Positions 1 to 6,075 of a DNA stretch of 8,464 bases are shown here, one piece after another; position 1 is the first letter of the stretch, and each line of letters starts with the position of its first letter. The stretch is from assembly GCA_030611395.1 (NCBI GenBank), contig JAUWPX010000046.1, positions 1 through 8,464 on the forward strand, in the 5' to 3' direction. Made by a program: the position numbers and the translations under genes. This DNA comes from Bacteroidota bacterium. Lineage in GTDB: Bacteria; Bacteroidota; Bacteroidia; Bacteroidales; VadinHA17. The notes beneath the pieces are model-generated. The model saw only the letters and a program-made list of their open reading frames with translations, had not been told where the DNA came from and searched no databases.

Positions 1-116
1 AAACCAGGAGTAGGATACAGTTGTCAATGAAAGATTTGGGAAAGTAATTAATCGAAAAAATTACCAAAATTACTACCTTTAACTTTTCGTCTTATTAATA
101 TTTAATTTCAAAAACT

Positions 117-2279
117 ATGTTAAATAAGAGATTTTTTTTTAGTGCTGCATCTTTAATAGTGGCAGTTATCCTATTAGTATCATGTTCACGAATAAAACAA
201 ACAACTGAAATGAAACCTCCGATTGCAGAAAAGGTTAAAAAAGAACTGACCTTACATAATGATACGCGTATTGATAATTATTTCTGGATGCGTTTGACGG
301 ACGAACAAAAGAATGCTGAGGATCCGGACGGGCAAACCAAAAAGGTTCTTGATTATCTGAAAGCGGAAAATGCTTATACAGATGCTGTACTGAAACATAC
401 AGAAGATTTTCAGAAAGAATTGTATAATGAGATTGTTGGACGTATAAAAAAGGATGATGAATCTGTACCATACCTGGATAACGGGTATTATTACTATACA
501 AGATACGAAGAAGGTAATGAGTATCCCCTGTATTGCAGGAAGAATGGATCATTAGAGGCTGAAGAAGAGATTATGCTGAATGTAAATGATCTGGCGGAAG
601 GATATGAATACTTCAATGCAACGGGCATTAGCGTTAGTCCTGATAATAAACTTCTTGCATATGGCACAGATACAGTTAGCCGCCGAAGATATACCATTTG
701 CTTTAAGAACCTTGAAACAGGTGAGTTGCTTGAAGATAATATCCCGAATACAACAGGAAGATCGGTTTGGGCTAATGATAATCAAACAGTCTTCTATACA
801 GTAAAAAATATGGAGACACTTCGGTCAGAATGGATAAAAAATCATAAACTTGGTAATGATCCTGCCGGGGATAAGGAAGTGTTTCAAGAAACAGATGCGG
901 AGTTCATTGTTGGTGCAGGTAAAACAAAAAGCAAGAAATACCTTCTGATATATTCTCGCCAGACATTGTCTTCTGAAGTACGTTACCTTGATGCAAATAA
1001 CCCGGACGGTGAATTTTGTATAATTCAACTACGTGAGAAAGACCTTGAATATGGTATTAGTCATTATGAAAATTATTTCTATATCAGGACCAATAAAGAC
1101 GGGGCTAAAAATTTTAAGCTTATGAAAACACCGGTAGATAAACCCGGTATGGAGAACTGGGTTGACGTGATCCCACATCGTGAAAACGTGTTATTGCAAA
1201 GTGTGGAAATATTCAGCGATTATCTTGTGCTTAATGAAAGGATAGACGGACTTTTGAATTTAAGAATAATACCGTGGGATGACTCGCCCGAACATTATAT
1301 TGATTTTAAGGAGGAAACATATACCGCCAGGATTTCAGTGAATCCTGAATTTGATACTAAGATCCTTAGGTATGGATATTCATCTCTTACCACACCTTAC
1401 TCCACCTTTGATTATAACATGGAAACCCGCGAAAAAACATTAAAAAAAGAGGAAGAAGTATTGGGTGGTTTTGATAAGAATAATTACGAGGCAAAACGTT
1501 TATTGGCTACTGCTGATGATGGAACAAAGGTGCCAATATCACTGGTTTACAGAAAATCCATCAATTTGGATGGAACCAATCCTCTTCTGTTATACGCGTA
1601 CGGTTCATACGGTTATTCGCGTGATCCGAATTTTAGTTCAGACCGGCTTAGCCTGCTGGATCGTGGTTTTGTTTATGCAATTGCCCACACTCGCGGAGGC
1701 AGTGAAATGGGAAGATGGTGGTATGAAGATGGAAAACTGCTTAAAAAGAAAAACACTTTTACGGATTTTAATGATTGTGCAGAGTATTTGATAAAGACAG
1801 GATACACGAGTCCTGATAAATTGTTCGCAATGGGAGGCAGTGCCGGCGGGTTACTTATGGGTGCTATAGTTAATATGCAGCCCGAATTGTATAAAGGAGT
1901 GGTTGCTGCAGTGCCATGGGTTGACGTGGTAACAACTATGCTGGATGAATCTATTCCGTTAACAACAGGAGAATTTGATGAGTGGGGAGATCCAAAGGAA
2001 AAAGAGTATTACGATTATATGTTATCCTACTCTCCATATGACAATGTAACCTCGCAAAAATATCCTAATATGCTTGTTACAACCGGGTTATGGGACTCGC
2101 AGGTACAATACTGGGAACCAGCCAAATGGGTTGCCAAACTCAGGGATATTAAAACAGATGACAACCGGCTTCTGTTGCATATCAACATGGAGGCAGGTCA
2201 TGGAGGAGCCTCAGGGAGGTTTAAGCGTTATAAAATAACAGCCCTTGAATATGCTTTTATGCTTGACCTGGTAAAGTAA
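117..2279 (+). CDS. ptrB: S9 family oligopeptidase (oligopeptidase B type), predicted lipoprotein
   Basis: The protein is a serine oligopeptidase of the prolyl-oligopeptidase family, which cleaves short peptides; the oligopeptidase B branch prefers bonds after Arg or Lys. At 720 residues it is slightly longer than typical oligopeptidase B (about 690), and the extra length is a lipoprotein signal: basic start, hydrophobic stretch, and lipobox L-V-S-C with Cys23. Residues from about 35 to 420 match the N-terminal beta-propeller domain that restricts entry to peptides; about 480-710 form the alpha/beta-hydrolase domain. The catalytic triad is visible: Ser575 in G-G-S-A-G-G, Asp660 in G-L-W-D-S, and His695 in A-G-H-G-G. 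Tyr495 in Y-A-Y-G-S-Y-G is the likely oxyanion tyrosine. The stretch L-T-T-G-E-F-D-E-W-G near 615-624 is typical of the oligopeptidase B branch. The ATG at 117 is preceded by A/T-rich sequence with no Shine-Dalgarno site. The lipobox predicts membrane anchoring outside the cytoplasm, unlike the cytosolic enterobacterial enzyme. The family is certain; the basic-residue specificity is inferred. Confidence 0.93.
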   Translation: MLNKRFFFSAASLIVAVILLVSCSRIKQTTEMKPPIAEKVKKELTLHNDTRIDNYFWMRLTDEQKNAEDPDGQTKKVLDYLKAENAYTDAVLKHTEDFQKELYNEIVGRIKKDDESVPYLDNGYYYYTRYEEGNEYPLYCRKNGSLEAEEEIMLNVNDLAEGYEYFNATGISVSPDNKLLAYGTDTVSRRRYTICFKNLETGELLEDNIPNTTGRSVWANDNQTVFYTVKNMETLRSEWIKNHKLGNDPAGDKEVFQETDAEFIVGAGKTKSKKYLLIYSRQTLSSEVRYLDANNPDGEFCIIQLREKDLEYGISHYENYFYIRTNKDGAKNFKLMKTPVDKPGMENWVDVIPHRENVLLQSVEIFSDYLVLNERIDGLLNLRIIPWDDSPEHYIDFKEETYTARISVNPEFDTKILRYGYSSLTTPYSTFDYNMETREKTLKKEEEVLGGFDKNNYEAKRLLATADDGTKVPISLVYRKSINLDGTNPLLLYAYGSYGYSRDPNFSSDRLSLLDRGFVYAIAHTRGGSEMGRWWYEDGKLLKKKNTFTDFNDCAEYLIKTGYTSPDKLFAMGGSAGGLLMGAIVNMQPELYKGVVAAVPWVDVVTTMLDESIPLTTGEFDEWGDPKEKEYYDYMLSYSPYDNVTSQKYPNMLVTTGLWDSQVQYWEPAKWVAKLRDIKTDDNRLLLHINMEAGHGGASGRFKRYKITALEYAFMLDLVK

Positions 2280-2332
2280 AAATTAGAAATTAAAAATTAA
2301 AAAGTAACCTCAATCCTGAAATTCCAAACTTC
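2280..2332. other. Convergent intergenic spacer, A-rich, no clear terminator
   Basis: These 53 bp separate the converging peptidase and oxidoreductase genes. The first half is a low-complexity run built on repeated A-A-A-T-T-A units. I find no GC-rich stem that would form an intrinsic terminator on either strand, so termination must rely on another signal or on Rho. Confidence 0.6.
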
Positions 2333-3643
2333 TTATAGCTTATATGGTTCCCTGTATTCTTTTGTCCTTAGCTTATTTGCTTCAGGGTCATTTTTGAATT
2401 CTTCCTTTTCAGGATCCCAATCGAGCGTTCTTCCTAGCTGGTAGGCAATATTTGCAATATTACAAACCGAGGCAGTGCGGTGTCCAACCTCCACATCACA
2501 TATAGGTTTGGTCCTGTTCCGTATTGCCTGTGTCCAGTCTGAATAGTGATTACTGCTTCTGTATAGTTTAGTGTCATTATCTCCAATGCACTTATACACA
2601 ATGTTTTCAGGCTTTGACTCCAGGAAGCTACGACTTATATCCAGTGTTCCTTCGCTACCGATAAAACGTACAGCCCATCCACGCTTAAAATCTTCGTGAA
2701 ACATTTCTACCCCGTTTTGATATATGAATTTAAGGCCTCTTACAGCATTTCTGTCTGCAGGAGGTATCAGTTTAACCGGTCCGCTGTTATCCATTCCCAG
2801 TCCCCATTGTGCAATATCAAACATATGAACACCCCAGTCGGAAAGGATCCCTCCTCCATATTCGCGATAATCTCGCCACATGGGATAGTGAGTTTGTTCT
2901 ATCGGTGGTGAAAGGATTTCGTTATAAGGGCGTTTCGGTGCAGGTCCGAGCCAGCGGTCCCAGTTAAGGTAACCGGGAGTTGGTTCACTTGCCAGATCAC
3001 ATGCAATTGCAGGATCGCCAACATTAACAAGTATCATTTTTATTTCACCCAGGTAATTGTTCCTGACCAGTTCACAGGCGTGGCGGAATGTCCACCATGA
3101 TCGCTGCATACTTCCGGTTTGGAAAACCCGGTTATTTTTGCGGGTTGCTTCCACCATTGCTCTGCCTTCTTCAATTGTATGCGCCATAGGCTTCTCACAA
3201 TATACATCCTTCCCTGCTTTCATGGCTGCAATAGCCTGGATCGCGTGCCAGTGATCCGGCGTGAATATACCCACTGCATCGATATCAGGTTGTGCAATCA
3301 GTTCTTCGTATTTTTCAAAGGTTTTACATCCCTTGTATTTATTTATTCCTGTATTAGCTGCATAATATAATTCTGCCATTTTCCTGAATTGCTCGAGTTT
3401 CTGACTGTCAACATCGCAACAAGCAGTGATTTGAACATCGGGTAATTCAGCAAATCGTTCAAACAATCCCTTTGCCTGAATACCGGTACCAATAATACCA
3501 AGGTTGATCTTATCACCTGGCGAAACATACTTTTTACCTCCCAGAACTTTTCTGGGAACAAGAGTGAAAGCACCGGCAGCAAGGGTTGAACTAAGGAGAA
3601 AACTTCTGCGTGAGACTGGGTTGGATTGTTTTTGGTTTTTCAT
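2333..3643 (-). CDS. Gfo/Idh/MocA family oxidoreductase with Tat signal
   Basis: This is a 436-residue NAD(P)-dependent dehydrogenase-fold protein, a family that usually oxidises or reduces sugars, inositols and related polyols. The N-terminus carries a twin-arginine signal (S-R-R-S-F-L at residues 11-16, then a hydrophobic stretch to about 30), so it is probably folded with its cofactor and exported. The Rossmann domain begins at about 45, with the dinucleotide-binding glycines in G-I-I-G-T-G at 49-54. The family E-K-P motif lies at 150-152, where the Lys is the usual catalytic residue. H273 and D276 in D-W-G-V-H-M-F-D sit where the catalytic His and partner Asp are found. The C-terminal motif G-H-R-T-A at 387-391, followed by W-D-P-E-K, is typical of the Tat-exported clade in Bacteroidota and Planctomycetota. 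It lacks the Y-P-T-H-G type motif I associate with GH109 glycosidases, so I do not call it a glycosidase. The gene diverges from the transporter gene. Substrate unknown. Confidence 0.9.
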   Translation of the reverse strand: MKNQKQSNPVSRRSFLLSSTLAAGAFTLVPRKVLGGKKYVSPGDKINLGIIGTGIQAKGLFERFAELPDVQITACCDVDSQKLEQFRKMAELYYAANTGINKYKGCKTFEKYEELIAQPDIDAVGIFTPDHWHAIQAIAAMKAGKDVYCEKPMAHTIEEGRAMVEATRKNNRVFQTGSMQRSWWTFRHACELVRNNYLGEIKMILVNVGDPAIACDLASEPTPGYLNWDRWLGPAPKRPYNEILSPPIEQTHYPMWRDYREYGGGILSDWGVHMFDIAQWGLGMDNSGPVKLIPPADRNAVRGLKFIYQNGVEMFHEDFKRGWAVRFIGSEGTLDISRSFLESKPENIVYKCIGDNDTKLYRSSNHYSDWTQAIRNRTKPICDVEVGHRTASVCNIANIAYQLGRTLDWDPEKEEFKNDPEANKLRTKEYREPYKL

Positions 3644-3834
3644 AAAAACAGTTTTAAAAATTATTATTCAAACGAAAAGTATCGGTTTTAAAATCCGGAT
3701 TAATATACAAAGAATTTATAAAATAGTTTACGAATAAAAAAAGATATGTATGTTTACAAATTCATAGACATTGTGCTAATAATAATGCCAGAAATAGCAC
3801 AATTTTTTTTTACAGTTTGTAATACTATGTTTAT
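3644..3834. promoter_or_regulatory. Divergent intergenic region between oxidoreductase and transporter genes
   Basis: These 191 A/T-rich bases must hold the promoters of both divergent genes. On the plus strand, TTTA at 3727-3730 and TATGTTTA at 3749-3756 are 18 bp apart and loosely resemble the Bacteroidota TTTG / TAnnTTTG promoter; a start would then fall near 3763. That match is weak, and I found no convincing counterpart for the minus-strand gene. An imperfect dyad, ATCGG-TTTTAAAA-T-CCGGAT, spans 3681-3700 and includes the 8-bp palindrome ATCCGGAT. A second, perfect inverted repeat is listed separately. Neither ATG is preceded by a Shine-Dalgarno sequence. Confidence 0.45.
3770..3811 (+). 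promoter_or_regulatory. Perfect 9-bp inverted repeat followed by nine T's (attenuator, terminator or operator)
   Basis: ATTGTGCTA at 3770-3778 is repeated in exact inverted form as TAGCACAAT at 3795-3803, with 16 bases between, and a run of nine T's fills 3803-3811. In the plus direction this has the form of an intrinsic terminator, but no plus-strand gene ends just upstream. It sits 24-65 bp before the transporter start. It may therefore be a leader attenuator for the transporter, or a two-half-site operator. The stem is only moderately GC-rich (4 of 9 pairs), so a transcript hairpin would be weak. Confidence 0.5.
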
Positions 3835-5373
3835 ATGAGTAAATCAAAGAAGAGTGTGGGGATCTTTCAGAGGATGTTGAACTGGACAGAACGAGTTGGT
3901 AACGCTTTGCCGCATCCAGCCACACTTTTTGCACTATTTGCCCTGGCTGCACTTGTATTTTCAGCTGTAGGCCATGTATTGGGATGGGAAGTTGTTCATC
4001 CGGGAACCAAAGAAATTGTCAGAACGGTTAATCTTTTTTCACAGGATGGTATTCACCGTATTTTGCTTGAAATGGTGGATAATTTTACGGGATTTGCTCC
4101 CCTGGGAATTGTGCTGGTAGCTATGCTCGGTATCGGCATTGCTGAACAAAGCGGACTGATAAATGCCGTTATCCGGATGATGGTATTAAATTCTCACGGT
4201 CGCCTCCTGACGTTTGTAATTGTTTTTACAGGTATATTATCTAATGTTGCATCGGATGTTGGATATGTTTTGTTAATACCGCTTGCCGGTGTGATTTTTC
4301 TGGCTGTGGGCAGACACCCTGTGGCCGGTATGGCAGCTGCTTTTGCCGGTGTATCAGGCGGATTCAGTGCCAATTTGGTATTGGGAACCGTTGACCCTTT
4401 GTTAGCAGGATTGTCTCAGGAAGCTGCAAGGATCCTTGATCCTGCCTATGAAGTGAATCCTACTGCAAATTACTACTTTATGGTGGCATCCACCTTTGTC
4501 ATTGCTTTTGCAGGTACGTTTGTAACTGAAAGAGTTGTGGAACCAAGGCTGGGTAAATATACCGGCGAGTATAAAGAAAAAGAAAATTCCTTCGATAAAC
4601 TTTCAAAAAAAGAGAAAAAAGGTTTGCTGATGGCCTTGTTTACTCTGATAGCCATCATATTCATAACCATTATCGGGATCATTCCTGAAGATGGTTTTTT
4701 CAGGGGAAGTGACGGAGGAATGCTTAGTTCACCACTGATCCGCGGAGTAGTTGCAATGTTGTTTATTACTGCCGGTGCAACGGGTCTCGCGTACGGTTTT
4801 ACAACGGGGGCATTTAAAAATGATTCGGATGTTATGAAAGGTATGGCTGCTTCCATGAAAACAATGGCTGTTTACCTCGTTCTTGTATTTTTCGCAGCTC
4901 AGTTTGTAGCTTATTTCAAGTGGAGCAATCTTGGAATAATCCTGGCTGTTAAGGGAGCCGATCTCATAATGTCTACCGACATCGGGCTTATCCCTTTGAT
5001 GATCCTTTTCATCCTGCTTGCTGCCACCATCAATATGCTGATGGGAAGTGCATCAGCAAAATGGGCTATCATCGCACCGATTTTTATTCCTATGTTTATG
5101 ATCATGGGGTATTCGCCGGAATTGTCTCAGGTTGTGTATCGTATCGGCGATAGTGTGACCAATGTGATCTCTCCTATGATGAGTTTCTTTGCGCTGATCA
5201 TTGCTTTTATTCAGAAATATGAACCAAAAGCAGGTATAGGAACAATAATTGCTGCTATGGTCCCATATTCCATTGCTTTCCTGGTCATCTGGATTTTACT
5301 TTTAGTGGTTTGGCTGACTTTAGGTATACCACTTGGTCCGGATGCAGGAATTTACTATACACTGCCTAATTAA
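3835..5373 (+). CDS. abgT: AbgT family transporter
   Basis: This is a 512-residue inner-membrane protein of the AbgT family, whose members import p-aminobenzoyl-glutamate (E. coli AbgT) or export sulfonamides (MtrF and YdaH). Hydrophobic segments cover roughly residues 30-50, 88-112, 122-160, 164-186, 213-232, 264-283, 301-325, 343-365, 383-402, 411-425, 441-460 and 468-497. The charged loop at about 238-262 is likely cytoplasmic. Functionally important residues recalled from MtrF have matching positions: Asp187 in G-T-V-D-P, Ser407 and Trp410 in S-A-K-W, and Arg436 and Asp439 in R-I-G-D, the last four at a constant offset of ten from MtrF numbering. The ATG at 3835 fits the family N-terminus; an earlier ATG at 3827 is out of frame. 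Neither abgA nor abgB, the hydrolase genes beside E. coli abgT, is present, though peptidase genes lie on both sides at some distance. The family is certain; the substrate and direction of transport are not. Confidence 0.93.
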   Translation: MSKSKKSVGIFQRMLNWTERVGNALPHPATLFALFALAALVFSAVGHVLGWEVVHPGTKEIVRTVNLFSQDGIHRILLEMVDNFTGFAPLGIVLVAMLGIGIAEQSGLINAVIRMMVLNSHGRLLTFVIVFTGILSNVASDVGYVLLIPLAGVIFLAVGRHPVAGMAAAFAGVSGGFSANLVLGTVDPLLAGLSQEAARILDPAYEVNPTANYYFMVASTFVIAFAGTFVTERVVEPRLGKYTGEYKEKENSFDKLSKKEKKGLLMALFTLIAIIFITIIGIIPEDGFFRGSDGGMLSSPLIRGVVAMLFITAGATGLAYGFTTGAFKNDSDVMKGMAASMKTMAVYLVLVFFAAQFVAYFKWSNLGIILAVKGADLIMSTDIGLIPLMILFILLAATINMLMGSASAKWAIIAPIFIPMFMIMGYSPELSQVVYRIGDSVTNVISPMMSFFALIIAFIQKYEPKAGIGTIIAAMVPYSIAFLVIWILLLVVWLTLGIPLGPDAGIYYTLPN

Positions 5374-5404
5374 AAACAAAGAGTATGTCTTGTCAAACTA
5401 CGAC
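5374..5404. other. Short convergent spacer
   Basis: Only 31 bp lie between the stop codons of the transporter and inhibitor genes. I see no stable hairpin with a T-run in either direction, so transcripts of the two genes may overlap as antisense at their 3' ends. Confidence 0.5.
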
Positions 5405-5821
5405 TCAGCGTACTTTTACCTGAAGCGTAAAGGTTTTCAGAGGCTCGACCTCTTTTTCCCAGGATCTGTGATAGACCATTTTCAAAGTTCCATTACCTAA
5501 GCTTTGGGCATCAAAGCGGAACGTTTCCGTTCCACTCTTGCCAGAAGAAGGATGATTCCCGGTATTAGATGATTTGAACTCCGCTTTTCCCTTTTGCAGC
5601 ATGACAGACTCCTCGTTTTCAATCACTTCCCACTGATATCCGGTAGTTGGGTTGGATTCCAGGGTGATGACCAGAGTTTGACCTTTCCTGAGTTCAACCT
5701 GGCTACCGCTGGCGCTCGCGACCACACTGACCTCTTTTGATGTACCGCAGCCAATCGCAAGAATCAAGACTGTTAGCAACATTACGATTGCATTTCTGCG
5801 TTTTCCAAACTTCCTAAACAT
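5405..5821 (-). CDS. Chagasin-like (I42) protease inhibitor, predicted lipoprotein
   Basis: This 138-residue protein fits the I42 family, whose members (chagasin and bacterial homologues) block papain-like C1 cysteine peptidases by inserting three loops into the active-site cleft. All three are recognisable: N-P-T-T-G-Y at 57-62 followed by W64, the glycine-rich G-K-S-G-T at 94-98 leading to F101, and R-S-W at 119-121, where most members have R-P-W or R-P-F. The N-terminus has basic residues, a hydrophobic stretch and a lipobox A-I-G-C with Cys25, so the mature inhibitor of about 114 residues should be lipid-anchored in the envelope. A purine-rich stretch, AAGGGAAG, precedes the ATG by several bases and could act as a ribosome site, unlike other genes here. 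GC content is about 47 % (196 of 420 bases counted over 5401-5820), somewhat above the rest. The neighbouring peptidases are serine and metallo types, so its target is probably elsewhere or external. Confidence 0.85.
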   Translation of the reverse strand: MFRKFGKRRNAIVMLLTVLILAIGCGTSKEVSVVASASGSQVELRKGQTLVITLESNPTTGYQWEVIENEESVMLQKGKAEFKSSNTGNHPSSGKSGTETFRFDAQSLGNGTLKMVYHRSWEKEVEPLKTFTLQVKVR

Positions 5822-6075
5822 AATTGACTTCCCTTTAAAGTATTGGCATTAGCTCGATACCGATGACGATTCGAACTCAAAGGTAGTCCCACAACATCCT
5901 TGCGAGTCATATGCACCGATACAGTTTTGTGCGTCTAACATATATTCTACTGCAAATTACCTTATAATTCCATATAAACAATAAAGCTGATTCTATATCA
6001 TACTCCTTTCTTTAATATATTCAGATGAAGCCGGTATGACAGGATTATGGCATGGGAGAGGTACTAATAAATAAA
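5822..6075. other. 254-bp intergenic region with a composition step
   Basis: No gene was found here. The half next to the inhibitor gene is GC-rich for an intergenic region (28 of 60 bases over 5881-5940), while the next 60 bases are A/T-rich (14 of 60). The change falls at the minus-strand heptamer GTTAGAC (5933-5939), which matches the integron core-site consensus GTTRRRY. No paired core or attC-like folded site was found, so this may be chance. The stretch nearest the M28 stop codon (6010-6075) shows no clear terminator. Confidence 0.4.
5953..5982 (-). promoter_or_regulatory. Possible Bacteroidota-type promoter for the I42 inhibitor gene
   Basis: Read on the minus strand, ATTG (5979-5982) is followed after exactly 19 bp by TAATTTG (5953-5959). 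This resembles the TTTG / TAnnTTTG promoter of Bacteroidota with one mismatch in the first element and one base missing in the second. It would give the inhibitor gene its own transcript with a leader of roughly 125 nt. Such short motifs are frequent in A/T-rich DNA, so this is only a candidate. Confidence 0.25.

Noticed and set aside
1..30. Nine open codons ending in TGA on the plus strand at the left edge, possibly the tail of an upstream gene.
   Set aside because: The stretch is too short to tell from chance and its residues show no recognisable motif; other frames also stay open over a similar length.
44..73. GTAATT and two copies of AATTAC upstream of the S9 peptidase gene, as an operator.
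   Set aside because: The units are only 6 bp of A/T-rich sequence and would be expected by chance here.
35..81. TTTG (35-38) and TACCTTTA (74-81) ahead of the S9 peptidase gene as a Bacteroidota promoter.
   Set aside because: The two elements are 35 bp apart, far more than the roughly 19-21 bp expected, so they do not make a convincing promoter pair.
1465..1791. Open plus-strand frame of 108 codons overlapping the S9 peptidase gene.
   Set aside because: It overlaps the catalytic-domain coding region in another frame and encodes nothing recognisable.
2280..2310. AAATTA-type tandem units after the S9 peptidase gene as a functional repeat.
   Set aside because: The run is short, imperfect low-complexity A/T sequence of the sort common in intergenic Bacteroidota DNA.
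4473..4856. Open minus-strand frame of 127 codons inside the transporter gene.
   Set aside because: It is antisense to a well-supported membrane-protein gene, with composition explained by that gene's codons and no family motif.
5850..5895. TTCGAAT on the minus strand, resembling a tRNA T-loop.
   Set aside because: The flanking bases do not pair into a T-stem, and no acceptor or anticodon arm can be built around it.
5990..6075. Short plus-strand frame ending at the TAA near 6070, as a gene remnant.
   Set aside because: It is under 30 codons, has no start with upstream signals and no recognisable similarity.
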